Shown piece after piece: positions 35,662 to 45,712 of a stretch of DNA of 64,000 nucleotides. This stretch comes from Winogradskyella epiphytica. GTDB lineage: Bacteria; Bacteroidota; Bacteroidia; Flavobacteriales; Flavobacteriaceae. Numbering within the stretch: the stretch's first letter is position 1; each line of letters opens with the position of its first letter. The notes beneath the pieces are model-generated. The model was not told the origin of the DNA. It saw nothing but the letters and a program-made list of their open reading frames with translations, and did no database searches. A program made the translations under genes and the position numbers. The stretch spans positions 74,654 to 138,653 of the forward strand of contig NZ_QJTD01000002.1 of assembly GCF_003217215.1 (NCBI RefSeq), in the 5' to 3' direction.

Positions 35662-36984
35662 GTGCTCAAAGACTTCACAAACCATATAAACAACAATCTT
35701 CCGTTTTTAAAAGGGAGCAAACTAGTCATCGCAGTTTCTGGTGGAATTGATAGTGTGGTATTATCACACTTATGTCAGTCATTAGGACTTAAATTTTCAA
35801 TGGCTCATTGTAACTTTAATTTGCGTGAGGAAGAAAGTAATAAAGATGAGGGCTTTGTATTGGAGCTAGCCGAAGATTTAGATGTTGAGATATTTATTCA
35901 AAATTTTGATACTGAAACTTACGCTAAAGAAAACAAACGCTCTATACAAATGGCGGCTCGTGAGTTAAGGTACGATTGGTTTAAAGAATTGGCAGCACAA
36001 TTAAAGTTCGATTATGTTCTTACCGCACATCATGCAGATGATAATTTAGAAACGTTTCTCATTAACTTTTCCAGAGGAACAGGTTTAAATGGCCTCACCG
36101 GAATTCCTGTATTAAATGAGAATATTGCGAGACCATTATTAGTCTTTTCAAGAGAACAAATTGAAGCTTACGCTAAATCAGAGGGCATTCTTTGGAGAGA
36201 AGATGCCTCGAATGCCTCAAGAAAATATTTGAGAAATAAACTGCGGCATGAAGTTGTACCAATCTTAAAAGAAATTAATCCTCATTTACTGGATAGTTTT
36301 CAAAACACGCTCTCAAATCTTAATGATACTGCATCTATTGTAAATGAAAGTATAAAGTCCTTTACGAAACAAGCGGTTGTAGCCACTGATCAATACGGAA
36401 CATCCTATAGTATCGCTGAATTCACTAAGACAGCTAATCCAAAAGCTTATTTATTCGAACTGTTTAAAGATTACGGTTTTACAGAATGGAATGATGTTCT
36501 TAATTTATTAGTTGCAGAATCTGGAAAAATGGTAAAATCAAATACACATCGTTTAATTAAACATCGTGAGAATTTGATATTGGCAGAATTAAAACAGATA
36601 AATATAAAAACGGTAACCCTTAGTGAAAATGAGTTGCAGAACGGACGAATTTCTACTCCAATAGGAGAACTAAAATTTGATACCGTTGAAAACATAACAA
36701 CGACATCAAATAATAGTATTTATGTAGATAAATACCGTTTAAAATTCCCGTTAGAACTTAGACTTTGGGAAGAGGGTGATGTTTTTCAACCTATTGGAAT
36801 GTCTGGCAAAAAGAAAGTGAGTAAGTATCTTAAGGACGAAAAATTATCATTAGTAGAGAAGGAGAAAATATGTTTGTTGAATTCTAATGGCAAAGTTGTA
36901 TGGGTGATTGGTAAACGCGCGGATGACCGTTTTAAAGTTACCGATAGCACAAAACATATAGTAAAAATAACACTAGAGAATTAA
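35662..36984 (+). CDS. tilS: tRNA(Ile)-lysidine synthase
   Basis: A 440-residue PP-loop ATPase that converts C34 of the CAU-anticodon tRNA-Ile to lysidine, so the tRNA reads AUA. It is essential in most bacteria. PP-loop VSGGIDS (25-31), MAHCNFNLREEESNKDE, TAHHADDNLETFLINFSRGTGLNGLTGIP, RPLLVFSREQI, WREDASNASRKYLRNKLRHEVVP, and the C-terminal LELRLWEEGDVFQPIGMSGKKKVSKYLKDEKLS and VVWVIGKRADDRFKV. It begins with GTG at 35662, the only start that preserves the normal 24-residue lead to the PP-loop. Confidence 0.95.
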   Translation: MLKDFTNHINNNLPFLKGSKLVIAVSGGIDSVVLSHLCQSLGLKFSMAHCNFNLREEESNKDEGFVLELAEDLDVEIFIQNFDTETYAKENKRSIQMAARELRYDWFKELAAQLKFDYVLTAHHADDNLETFLINFSRGTGLNGLTGIPVLNENIARPLLVFSREQIEAYAKSEGILWREDASNASRKYLRNKLRHEVVPILKEINPHLLDSFQNTLSNLNDTASIVNESIKSFTKQAVVATDQYGTSYSIAEFTKTANPKAYLFELFKDYGFTEWNDVLNLLVAESGKMVKSNTHRLIKHRENLILAELKQINIKTVTLSENELQNGRISTPIGELKFDTVENITTTSNNSIYVDKYRLKFPLELRLWEEGDVFQPIGMSGKKKVSKYLKDEKLSLVEKEKICLLNSNGKVVWVIGKRADDRFKVTDSTKHIVKITLEN

Positions 36985-37067
36985 ATCATCATTCTATTTT
37001 CGAACGAGCTTATTTGTAAAAATAAGTGTATTGATCCTCAGGTGATGCCAATTTAAAACCAAGTATT

Positions 37068-38687
37068 TTGAAATTAAAAGGAAACATAGTAGATATTGAA
37101 AACCGTAAAATCTTTAAAGGTGAAATCACCATTGAAAATGGTAAAATAAAAAGCATTGAAGAAAAAGACTGCAAGGAAAACCATTATATCCTTCCAGGTT
37201 TTGTAGATGCTCATATTCATATTGAAAGTTCTATGTTAGTCCCATCGGAATTTGCTAAGATCGCTGTTAAGCATGGAACAGTGGCTACAGTTTCAGATCC
37301 GCATGAAATTGCCAACGTGCTTGGGGTAAAAGGTGTGGAGTTCATGATTGAAAATGGAAAGAAAACACCTTTTAAGTTCAATTTTGGAGCACCATCTTGT
37401 GTGCCGGCAACAAGTTTTGAGTCTGCTGGAGCAGTTATCGATTCTGATGATATTAAAACGCTAATGTCGAATCCAGATATAAAGTATTTGGCGGAAATGA
37501 TGAATTATCCAGGAGTCATTTATGATGATTCTGAGGTGCTCAAAAAAATAGAATGGGCAAAACACTATAATAAACCTGTTGATGGGCACGCACCAGGATT
37601 ACGAGGAGAAGATTTAAGCAAGTATATTTCTGCAGGTATTTCAACCGATCATGAATGTTTTACTTATAATGAAGGATTAGAAAAACTTCAGAAAGGCATG
37701 AAAGTGATTATTCGTGAAGGTAGCGCGGCAAAGAATTTTGAAGCTTTAATCGGTTTATTAGATGCGTATTATGAAAACATGATGTTCTGTAGTGATGACA
37801 AGCACCCTGACGATCTCTTATTAGGGCATATAAACCAATTATGCGACAGAGCAGTCGCAAAAGGTGTCGATGTATTTAAAGTCCTTACAGCGGCCTGTAT
37901 AAATCCTGTGAAGCATTATAATTTGGATGTTGGTTTATTACAATTAGGCGATGCAGCCGATTGCATTATTATTGAAGATTTGAAGCACTTTAAAACGCTT
38001 CAAACTTATATCAATGGCGAATTAGTCTTTGATCATGGTATTTCAAAAATTCAACATGTCGAATTTGAAAATTTAAATAACTTCAATACTGACAAAAAAC
38101 AAGTGTCAGATTTTAGATTCGAATCAAAATCCAAACAAATTCGTGTCATAGAGTGTATGGATGGCGAATTAGTGACTAATGAACTAATTGAAGAAGCAAC
38201 TATTGATCATGGAAATCTCGTTTCTAATACAGAAACTGACATTTTAAAAATGGCTGTGGTTAATCGTTATGGGAATCAAAAACCAGCCATTGCTTTTATC
38301 AAGAACTTCGGGTTAAAAGAAGGCGCGATTGCAAGTTCGGTTGGTCATGACTCACATAATATTATTGTCGTCGGTGTTTCGGACGATGCCATTTGTAAAG
38401 CTGTTAATTTATTAATTGAAAATGAAGGCGGAATCTGTGCTGTGAGCAATTCAGAAGAAAAAGTTATTCCGTTACCAGTTGCTGGAATCATGAGTGATCA
38501 AAATGCGGAAACCATCGGAAAACGTTATGCCGAATTGGATAAAATGGCTAAAGCATTAGGAAGCACCTTAAATGCACCATATATGAGCTTGTCTTTTATG
38601 GCGTTATTGGTGATTCCTGCTCTGAAATTAAGTGATAAAGGACTTTTTAACGGTGGAAAGTTTGAATTCACGCCATTGGAAGTATAA
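37068..38687 (+). CDS. ade: Adenine deaminase
   Basis: A 539-residue amidohydrolase (EC 3.5.4.2) converting adenine to hypoxanthine for purine salvage. Metal-binding [67 protein letters not shown], the [21 protein letters not shown] block and C-terminal [19 protein letters not shown]. All are diagnostic of Ade rather than dihydroorotase or cytosine deaminase. The start is TTG at 37068. A nearby ATG at 37044 hits a stop after three codons. Confidence 0.95.
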   Translation: MKLKGNIVDIENRKIFKGEITIENGKIKSIEEKDCKENHYILPGFVDAHIHIESSMLVPSEFAKIAVKHGTVATVSDPHEIANVLGVKGVEFMIENGKKTPFKFNFGAPSCVPATSFESAGAVIDSDDIKTLMSNPDIKYLAEMMNYPGVIYDDSEVLKKIEWAKHYNKPVDGHAPGLRGEDLSKYISAGISTDHECFTYNEGLEKLQKGMKVIIREGSAAKNFEALIGLLDAYYENMMFCSDDKHPDDLLLGHINQLCDRAVAKGVDVFKVLTAACINPVKHYNLDVGLLQLGDAADCIIIEDLKHFKTLQTYINGELVFDHGISKIQHVEFENLNNFNTDKKQVSDFRFESKSKQIRVIECMDGELVTNELIEEATIDHGNLVSNTETDILKMAVVNRYGNQKPAIAFIKNFGLKEGAIASSVGHDSHNIIVVGVSDDAICKAVNLLIENEGGICAVSNSEEKVIPLPVAGIMSDQNAETIGKRYAELDKMAKALGSTLNAPYMSLSFMALLVIPALKLSDKGLFNGGKFEFTPLEV

Positions 38688-38772
38688 GATTATTAAAAGC
38701 GCTAAGTATTTTAAGTTCTTACAGAAAAATCGTTTACAACATATAGATAACACCATTCAAAATCCAACCACA

Positions 38773-40662
38773 ATGAAATCCAACCGAATTTATTTTTTAT
38801 TAATACTTGTTTTTGCATTTGCAAGTTGCAAAACAACAGAAAAGCCCGTCGCTCCTAAATCCTCACAGTTTGAAGTTGAAGCCTCGTATAATGTTGAAGA
38901 CCATTACAACAAAAAAGAAGTAATGATTGAAATGCGTGATGGAATCAAATTGCACACTACGATTTACTCACCTAAAGACACCTCTAAGACTTACCCTATG
39001 ATTATGATGCGAACGCCTTATAGCTGTAGACCTTACGGAGAAGATAAATTTAGATCGCAGATTGGACCGAATAAATATTTGATGGAGGAAGGTAATATCA
39101 TGGTGTATCAAGATGTGCGTGGACGCTGGAATAGTGAAGGGGTTTACGATAATATGAGAGCTTATATTCCCAATAAAACCGAAAATCAAATTGATGAAGC
39201 CAGCGACACCTACGATACAATTGAATGGTTAGTAAATAATGTTGAGAATAACAATGGAAAGATTGGTACTTACGGCATCTCGTATCCTGGTTTTTACGCA
39301 ACTTACTCTTTATTAGACGCGCATCCAGCCTTAAAAGCTGTGTCGCCTCAAGCTTGTATTGGTGATTTTTTCTTTGATGATTTTATTCATAATGGAGCCT
39401 TTTTATTGAGTTATTGGAGAGCAACCGCCGTATTTGGTTATTTGAAAGATTATCCAACTACTGAAGCTTGGTATGAATTTCCAGATATAAAAACTGAAGA
39501 TCAACACCAATTTTTCTTAGATCATACACCTTTAAGTAAACTCGACAAATTTTATGGTGAAGAGAACGAGTTTATGAATCAAATCAAAAATCATGTCACC
39601 TATGATGAGTTTTGGCAGAGTAGAGGGATTATTCAACATCTAAAAGACATTAAACCTGCCACCTTGATTGTTGGCGGATTATTTGATGCTGAGGATTTAT
39701 ATGGGCCATTTAACACCTATAAAAGTATTGAGGAGAATAGTAATAGCTATAATGCCATAGTTTTTGGACCTTGGAGTCATGGTGATTGGGCTAGGAACAA
39801 CGGGAGACAAGTCGTTGGTAATATTCATTTTGGAGATAGTATCTCTGATCGTTTTCAAAAAAATGTTGAAACTAAATTCTTTAATCATTTCTTAAAAGGT
39901 GAGGCTAATGGAGATTTAGATTTAGCAGAAGCGCAAATGTTTAACACCGGAACAAAAGAATGGCAGTCTTTTGATTCTTGGCCACCAGAAAACACTATTA
40001 AGGCCAACTATTATATGCAGCCTTATGAGCAACTAACGGAACTACCAAACAAAAAATATGCATCTTCCGATTTTATAAGCGATCCTAAAAAACCTGTTCC
40101 TTATACTGAAGATATCAAAGTGGTTTTTACACCGAGGAAATTCATGACAGACGATCAGCGCTTTGCTTCAAGACGACCGGATGTTCTGACTTTTGAAACT
40201 GAAATTTTAGAAGAAGATGTTACACTTGCCGGTGATATTTTAGCTAAACTCAATGTTTCAACTACAGGAACAGCAGCCGATTGGATAGTGAAAGTAATTG
40301 ATGTGTTTCCTGCTGACACAAAAAACACAGAGGATATACAAGATCATTTAAAGCTGAGTAACTATCATATGATGGTAAGAAGTGAAGTGTTACGCGGACG
40401 TTTTAGAAATAGCATGACGCATCCAGAACCATTTGTTCCTAATGAAAAAACAGCTGTGAATATAAAGTTGCAAGATGTGTTTCATACCTTTAAGAAAGGA
40501 CATAAAATCCAAGTACAAGTGCAAAGTACCTTTTTTCCATACATAGACGTAAATCCTCAAACGTATGTCGAAAATATTTTTGAAGCCAAGGAAGAAGATT
40601 TTCAAAAACAAACTCATAAAGTTTATAATGACTCTGCAATCGAATTTACAATTCTTAAATAG
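38773..40662 (+). CDS. CocE/NonD (S15-type) hydrolase, lipoprotein
   Basis: A 629-residue protein starting at ATG 38773 (MKSNRIYFLLILVFAFASC, lipobox ASC). An open frame extends upstream into the end of ade but has no good start. Alpha/beta hydrolase core: VMIEMRDGIKLHTTIYSPKD, MIMMRTPYSCRPYGEDKF, nucleophile GTYGISYPGFYATYSL, TLIVGGLFDAEDLYGPF (Asp), FGPWSHGDWARN (His). The C-terminal about 200 residues (TFETEILEEDVTLAGDILAKLNVSTTGTAADWIVKVIDV) are the jelly-roll X-Pro dipeptidyl-peptidase C-domain. It probably cleaves peptides or acyl esters and amides in the periplasm. Confidence 0.92.
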   Translation: MKSNRIYFLLILVFAFASCKTTEKPVAPKSSQFEVEASYNVEDHYNKKEVMIEMRDGIKLHTTIYSPKDTSKTYPMIMMRTPYSCRPYGEDKFRSQIGPNKYLMEEGNIMVYQDVRGRWNSEGVYDNMRAYIPNKTENQIDEASDTYDTIEWLVNNVENNNGKIGTYGISYPGFYATYSLLDAHPALKAVSPQACIGDFFFDDFIHNGAFLLSYWRATAVFGYLKDYPTTEAWYEFPDIKTEDQHQFFLDHTPLSKLDKFYGEENEFMNQIKNHVTYDEFWQSRGIIQHLKDIKPATLIVGGLFDAEDLYGPFNTYKSIEENSNSYNAIVFGPWSHGDWARNNGRQVVGNIHFGDSISDRFQKNVETKFFNHFLKGEANGDLDLAEAQMFNTGTKEWQSFDSWPPENTIKANYYMQPYEQLTELPNKKYASSDFISDPKKPVPYTEDIKVVFTPRKFMTDDQRFASRRPDVLTFETEILEEDVTLAGDILAKLNVSTTGTAADWIVKVIDVFPADTKNTEDIQDHLKLSNYHMMVRSEVLRGRFRNSMTHPEPFVPNEKTAVNIKLQDVFHTFKKGHKIQVQVQSTFFPYIDVNPQTYVENIFEAKEEDFQKQTHKVYNDSAIEFTILK

Positions 40663-40752
40663 ATGATGTTAAATCTGTATTGATAACAGTTCATAAAAAT
40701 CTTTAGGTAAGCTAACTTATCTTCATATTAAACAAACATTTAACTCTAAAAA

Positions 40753-41712
40753 ATGCCAATAATAGATTCTACATACAAACCACCATTTTGGGCGAAGAAA
40801 AGTTTTGTTTCTACGGTATATTCAGGTTTGGTAAGAAGTGTAAATGGTATAGAGCAAACAAGAGAACGAATAGATTTACCTGATGGAGATTTCTTAGATT
40901 TGGACTGGAGTTATGCGGAGCAAACACCGAATAAACTAATTATTCTGCTTCACGGACTCGAAGGAAATGCACAACGCCCATACATTACAGGTTCGGCTAA
41001 GTTGTTTAATGATCATGGGGTTGATGCTGTGGCTGTCAACTTTAGAGGTTGTAGTGGAGAGCCTAATCGATTATTTCGAAGTTATCATTCTGGTGCAACA
41101 GAGGATTTAGACGCTGTAATTAAACATGTGTTAACTAAAAATCAATACAACGAAATTTTTATTAAAGGGGTTAGTTTAGGTGCTAATTTAGCCTTAAAAT
41201 ATGTTGGTGAAGGCCATTCCATTCCGAAAGAAATTAAAGCTGTAATTGGTATATCTACACCTTGTGATTTAAAGGGTTCTTGTGATGAATTATTAAGTTT
41301 AAAAAACAAACATTATGCGATTCGTTTTTTAGCTCACTTAAAAGATAAATTAGTTTCAAAGCTATCTCAATATCCTGAAAAATTGACGATTGAAGAGTTT
41401 AATTCAATAAAAACTTTAATAGATTTTGATAACGTATATACGTCTAAAGCACATGGTTTTAAGGATGCTTTTGACTATTATGAAAAGTCGAGTTGCCTCC
41501 AGTTTCTTCCTCATATTGAAATCCCTTCTTTAATTATCAATTCATTAAACGATTCCTTTTTGTCTGCTACATGTTACCCTATAAAAGCTGCAAAAGAAAA
41601 CCCTAATTTACATTTAGAGATGCCAAGATTTGGAGGACATGTAGGTTTTATAGGAAAGCGAAATATTTATTATAACGAGCAAAGAGCTTTAGATTTTATT
41701 AATCAACTTTAA
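40753..41712 (+). CDS. Alpha/beta hydrolase, YheT/ABHD-type
   Basis: A 319-residue cytoplasmic hydrolase. DLDWSYAEQTPNKLIILLHGLEGNAQRPYITGSAKLF (oxyanion region), VNFRGCSGEPNRLFRSYHSGATEDLDAV, nucleophile elbow IKGVSLGANLALKYVGE, SLIINSLNDSFLS (Asp) and PRFGGHVGFIG (His). The FRGCSGEPNR and LFRSYHSG blocks are diagnostic of the YheT family. The substrate is unknown. It lies just upstream of a ComM-like gene (28 bases), possibly the same transcript. Confidence 0.92.
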   Translation: MPIIDSTYKPPFWAKKSFVSTVYSGLVRSVNGIEQTRERIDLPDGDFLDLDWSYAEQTPNKLIILLHGLEGNAQRPYITGSAKLFNDHGVDAVAVNFRGCSGEPNRLFRSYHSGATEDLDAVIKHVLTKNQYNEIFIKGVSLGANLALKYVGEGHSIPKEIKAVIGISTPCDLKGSCDELLSLKNKHYAIRFLAHLKDKLVSKLSQYPEKLTIEEFNSIKTLIDFDNVYTSKAHGFKDAFDYYEKSSCLQFLPHIEIPSLIINSLNDSFLSATCYPIKAAKENPNLHLEMPRFGGHVGFIGKRNIYYNEQRALDFINQL

Positions 41713-41740
41713 TTTGTAGATTTATGAAAACTAATCAATT

Positions 41741-43279
41741 ATGCTTAAAAAAGTATTCGCAAGTGCTGTTTTTGGGGTAGAAGCATCTACAATTACTGTT
41801 GAGGTTAACGTAGATCAAGGAATTGGTTATCATTTAGTGGGCTTGCCTGATAACGCCATTAAAGAAAGTAATTATCGTATTGCTGCTGCACTTCAAAATA
41901 ACGGCTACCGGATTCCAGGGAAAAAAATCACTATTAATATGGCGCCGGCGGACTTGCGTAAAGAAGGCTCTGCATATGATTTGTCTTTGGCCATCGGAAT
42001 TTTAACTGCCTCAAACCAAATAAAAGCTGAAAATTTAGAGGACTATATCATTATGGGCGAATTATCTTTAGATGGTAGTCTACAGCCTTTTAAAGGTGCT
42101 CTACCAATTGCTATCAAAGCTAAAGAAGACGGTTTCAAAGGTTTTATTTTACCCATTCAAAATGCTAAAGAAGCGGCTATTGTGGATGGCATAGAGGTTT
42201 TTGGTGTAGAGCATATCATGCAAGTCATTAAACATTTTGATAAAGGGGAGCCATTAGAACAAACCATTATAAATACACGTGAAGAATTCTATAAAAAGCT
42301 CGATTTTCCTGAGTATGATTTTGCTGATGTGAAAGGACAGGAATCCATAAAACGCTGTATGGAAATTGCGGCTGCAGGCGGACATAATATCATTTTAATT
42401 GGTCCTCCAGGTTCTGGAAAAACCATGTTAGCTAAGCGATTGCCAAGTATTTTACCACCTATGACTTTGCGTGAAGCATTAGAAACTACCAAAATACACT
42501 CGGTGGCTGGCCGTGTAAAAGAGCATACCGGTTTAATGGCGCAACGACCATTCAGAAGTCCACATCATACGATTTCAAACGTGGCCTTAGTTGGTGGTGG
42601 GAGTTACCCACAGCCTGGGGAAATTTCATTATCCCATAATGGTGTTCTGTTTTTGGATGAATTGCCGGAATTTAAGCGAGAAGTCCTCGAAGTTATGCGT
42701 CAACCATTAGAAGATCGGGAAGTGACAATTTCTAGAGCTAAATTTACCGTGACCTATCCGTCATCTTTTATGTTAGTAGCAAGTATGAATCCAAGTCCTA
42801 GCGGATATTTTAATGATCCTGATTCGCCAATAACATCATCACCTACAGAAATGCAACGCTATATGGGAAAAATTTCAGGCCCCTTATTAGATCGTATCGA
42901 TATTCATATAGAAGTAACGCCTGTGCCTTTTGAAAAGCTGTCAGATGATAGAAAAGGGGAGTCTTCCGTAAAAATTAGAGAACGAGTCACTAAAGCGAGA
43001 GCAAAGCAAACAGAACGATTTAAGGACTTGCCAAACATTCATTATAACGCACAAATGAGTACCAAGCAAATTAGGCAATTTTGTAAGCTAGATGAAGGGT
43101 CTTTACAATTATTAAAAACAGCTATGGACAATTTAAACCTATCTGCGAGAGCTTACGATAGAATATTAAAAGTGTCTCGAACTATAGCCGATTTGGAAGA
43201 ATCAGAAAACGTATTAGGCGCTCACATAAGTGAAGCCATTCAATATCGTAGCTTGGACCGTGATGGATGGTTGGGCTGA
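41741..43279 (+). CDS. YifB/ComM-family Mg-chelatase-like AAA+ ATPase
   Basis: A 512-residue protein of family length. N-terminal ChlI-like domain (VEVNVDQGIGYHLVGLPDNAIKES), Walker A LIGPPGSGKTMLAKRLPSILPPM, FRSPHHTISNVALVGGGSYPQPGEISLSHNGVLFLDELPEFKREVLEVMRQPLED, MLVASMNPSPSG, then the YifB C-terminal helix bundle (LDEGSLQLLKTAMDNLNLSARAYDRILKVSRTIADLE). Homologues such as ComM are hexameric branch-migration helicases for natural transformation. In Bacteroidota the role is unproven. Confidence 0.94.
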   Translation: MLKKVFASAVFGVEASTITVEVNVDQGIGYHLVGLPDNAIKESNYRIAAALQNNGYRIPGKKITINMAPADLRKEGSAYDLSLAIGILTASNQIKAENLEDYIIMGELSLDGSLQPFKGALPIAIKAKEDGFKGFILPIQNAKEAAIVDGIEVFGVEHIMQVIKHFDKGEPLEQTIINTREEFYKKLDFPEYDFADVKGQESIKRCMEIAAAGGHNIILIGPPGSGKTMLAKRLPSILPPMTLREALETTKIHSVAGRVKEHTGLMAQRPFRSPHHTISNVALVGGGSYPQPGEISLSHNGVLFLDELPEFKREVLEVMRQPLEDREVTISRAKFTVTYPSSFMLVASMNPSPSGYFNDPDSPITSSPTEMQRYMGKISGPLLDRIDIHIEVTPVPFEKLSDDRKGESSVKIRERVTKARAKQTERFKDLPNIHYNAQMSTKQIRQFCKLDEGSLQLLKTAMDNLNLSARAYDRILKVSRTIADLEESENVLGAHISEAIQYRSLDRDGWLG

Positions 43280-43372
43280 GAAAATCAATTTAGTTATCAA
43301 TTTATCTGGAGCCCAATGCATAAATACCGCAGTTGTGATTCTTCCTTACAAAAACACTATAAATTTCAAAAT

Positions 43373-44485
43373 ATGAAAAACCTATATATCTTATTCTTGT
43401 TTCTAATAACATTAAGTTGCAAAGATTCAAATAAAAGTCAATCTTTCAGCCAAAAGACATTAAATAAAGTTGAAATTGTAAATCAACCTACTTTGAATTT
43501 AGAACAAGCTAATCGTTTAGCGCAATTGCCTATTGATTGTATAAATACAGAATTCCCGAACAAACTCAATCAAACTTTAGCTGATGCTTCAGAATTAAAG
43601 TCACCAAAAGAATTGCATCCTGCATTTTATGGTTGTTTTGATTGGCATTCTGCTGTTCATGGGCATTGGAGCTTAGTATCTCTCTTAAAAACTTTTCCAG
43701 ATTTAAAAAACAAAGCTGAAATTGAAGAGATGCTACTTCAAAATATATCAAAAGCAAATATTGAACAGGAGGTGCTATATTTCGAAGGAAAACACAATGC
43801 ATCATTTGAGCGAACCTATGGATGGGCTTGGGTACTAAAATTGGCAGAAGATCTACATACTTGGGATAGTCCCATAGCGCGTGAATTAGAAGGTAATCTT
43901 AAACCTTTAACCGATTTGATGGTAGAAAAATATATGGAATTCCTTCCAAAGTTAAACTATCCTATTCGAGTTGGTGAGCACTCTAATACGGCTTTCGGGT
44001 TAAGTTTTGCTTATGATTATGCTTTGGTTGCTAATAGTATCGAATTAAAAGAATTGATAGAGAAAAGGGCAATAGAGTTTTATGAAGATGACCAAAGTTG
44101 CCCTTTAGGATGGGAGCCAAGTGGGTTCGATTTCCTATCGCCGTGTCTAGAAGAGGCTGCTTTAATGAAACGAGTGTTACCAATGTCTGAATTTAAAGTT
44201 TGGTTTAATGATTTTCTACCCGAATTAAACGATGTGAACTTTGATTGGTCTGTCGGAGAGGTTTCAGACAGAGAGGATGGAAAGTTAGTGCATTTAGATG
44301 GTGTGAATTTTTCTCGCGCATGGAGTTTGAACTTTATTGCGAAAGATATACCAGAACTACAACATCTAACAAATATTGCGAATAAACATATAAATTATTC
44401 ATGGCCAAGTATTGTTGGGGATAGCTATGAAGGCGGTCATTGGTTGGGTAGCTTTGCTATTTACGCCTTAAACTCTATGGATTGA
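43373..44485 (+). CDS. DUF2891-family lipoprotein
   Basis: A 370-residue protein starting at ATG 43373 (MKNLYILFLFLITLSC, lipobox LSC), with a 19-residue upstream extension rejected because it would displace the lipobox. DUF2891 landmarks: LHPAFYGCFDWHSAVHGHWSLV, FERTYGWAWVLKLAEDL, YPIRVGEHSNTAFGLSFA, LGWEPSGFDFLSPCLEEAALM, HLDGVNFSRAWSLN, YEGGHWLGSFAIYAL. The fold is predicted to be an (alpha/alpha) toroid with possible sugar or peptide hydrolase activity, but the family has no proven function. Its TGA stop overlaps the ATG of the transporter (44485), tying it to the pxp cluster. Confidence 0.88.
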   Translation: MKNLYILFLFLITLSCKDSNKSQSFSQKTLNKVEIVNQPTLNLEQANRLAQLPIDCINTEFPNKLNQTLADASELKSPKELHPAFYGCFDWHSAVHGHWSLVSLLKTFPDLKNKAEIEEMLLQNISKANIEQEVLYFEGKHNASFERTYGWAWVLKLAEDLHTWDSPIARELEGNLKPLTDLMVEKYMEFLPKLNYPIRVGEHSNTAFGLSFAYDYALVANSIELKELIEKRAIEFYEDDQSCPLGWEPSGFDFLSPCLEEAALMKRVLPMSEFKVWFNDFLPELNDVNFDWSVGEVSDREDGKLVHLDGVNFSRAWSLNFIAKDIPELQHLTNIANKHINYSWPSIVGDSYEGGHWLGSFAIYALNSMD

Positions 44486-45711
44486 TGATCATTAAATATT
44501 TTAAAAATATTGGACCCGGACCTTTAGTAGCAGCTGCTTTTATTGGTCCTGGCACGGTTACGGTCTGTACTTTAGCTGGAGTTAATTTTGGGTTTACCTT
44601 ATTATGGGCAATGGCTTTGTCTATTTTTGCGACTGTTATTTTACAAGAAATGGCGGCACGATTGGGAATAGTTTCTCAAAAAGGATTATCAGAAATTATT
44701 AGGGAAGAAATTAAACATCCTGCGGTAAAGGCGGTGGCATTACTACTAATTCTTAGCGCTGTTGTTATTGGAAATGCGGCTTATGAAGCGGGGAACATTA
44801 GCGGAGGTGCTTTAGGAATGGAGACTATAGTTGGAGATATAGTTTTAGAAATAGGAAGTCTTAAACTTAATATTTTAAGCGTCATAATTGGAAGTGTAGC
44901 CTTTGTTTTGCTTTATATAGGAAATTACAAAGTACTAGAGAAGGCATTTGTTTTCCTTGTGATTCTAATGAGTATCGCCTTTATTACTGCAGCTATATTA
45001 ACCAAGCCGAATCTCTTTGAAATCTTTAAAAGTGTTTTTATTCCTACTGCTCCTGAGGGTAGTGTTTTAACAGTAATCGCTTTAATTGGTACTACAGTAG
45101 TGCCCTATAATCTCTTTCTACACGCGTCTTTAGCTAAAACCAAATGGAAGGACAAAAGCGACTTACCGCTGGCTAAAAGAGATACATTAATCGCTGTGGT
45201 CTTAGGCGGTACGGTATCTATGTGTATAATTATTGCAGCTTCAGCAATTCAAAAGCAATCTATTGAAAGTGCTGCTGATTTAGCTCTTGGCTTAGAACCA
45301 TTATTTGGAAGTTATGCGAAATACTTTTTAGCCGTCGGTTTATTTGCCGCCGGAATCACAAGTGCTATTACAGCACCATTAGCAGCAGCGTATGTAACAA
45401 GTGGTTGTCTCGGATGGAAAGCAGATTTAAAATCTAAAAAGTTTAAATCGGTTTGGATGGTTATTGTAGTTTTAGGTGTTGTATTTTCAAGTATTGGATT
45501 TTCGGCTATTGAAATTATACAATTCGCACAGGTAGCCAATGGCATGTTATTGCCTGTGATTGCTGGATTTCTATTGTGGATCATGAACAAGTCAAGCGTA
45601 TTAGGTGCGTATAAAAATTCGAAACTACAGAATTTCTTTGGCTTAATAATTTTAGTTATCACTATCTTTCTAGGGATTAAAGGAATTTTAAGCGTATTTA
45701 ATTTAGTGTAG
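44485..45711 (+). CDS. Divergent NRAMP-like transporter associated with 5-oxoprolinase (YcsG-type)
   Basis: A 408-residue membrane protein with about 11 hydrophobic segments and the NRAMP fold in order. The ATG at 44485 overlaps the preceding stop by one base. A TTG three bases earlier is a less likely start. In TM1 the metal-binding DPGN is GPGT (21-24). In TM6 the MPHN motif is VPYN (about 206-209), followed by LFLHASL. The canonical Asp, Asn, Met and His ligand positions are thus all altered. It is followed 1 base later by pxpA. The Bacillus pxpA-type locus carries the NRAMP-like ycsG next to ycsF. Uptake of 5-oxoproline or a related compound is inferred, but metal transport is not excluded. 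Confidence 0.87.
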   Translation: MIIKYFKNIGPGPLVAAAFIGPGTVTVCTLAGVNFGFTLLWAMALSIFATVILQEMAARLGIVSQKGLSEIIREEIKHPAVKAVALLLILSAVVIGNAAYEAGNISGGALGMETIVGDIVLEIGSLKLNILSVIIGSVAFVLLYIGNYKVLEKAFVFLVILMSIAFITAAILTKPNLFEIFKSVFIPTAPEGSVLTVIALIGTTVVPYNLFLHASLAKTKWKDKSDLPLAKRDTLIAVVLGGTVSMCIIIAASAIQKQSIESAADLALGLEPLFGSYAKYFLAVGLFAAGITSAITAPLAAAYVTSGCLGWKADLKSKKFKSVWMVIVVLGVVFSSIGFSAIEIIQFAQVANGMLLPVIAGFLLWIMNKSSVLGAYKNSKLQNFFGLIILVITIFLGIKGILSVFNLV

Positions 45712-45712
45712 G

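Noticed and set aside
38632..38772. Upstream extension of the S15/CocE hydrolase into the end of ade
   Set aside because: The lipoprotein signal begins at 38773; the extension overlaps ade in another frame and has no function.
44482..44484. TTG as the start of the NRAMP-like protein
   Set aside because: The ATG at 44485 immediately follows, overlaps the upstream stop by one base and gives the normal start.
45312..45662. Minus-strand frame of 116 codons inside the NRAMP-like gene
   Set aside because: Antisense shadow of a long membrane protein; low complexity and no recognisable domain.
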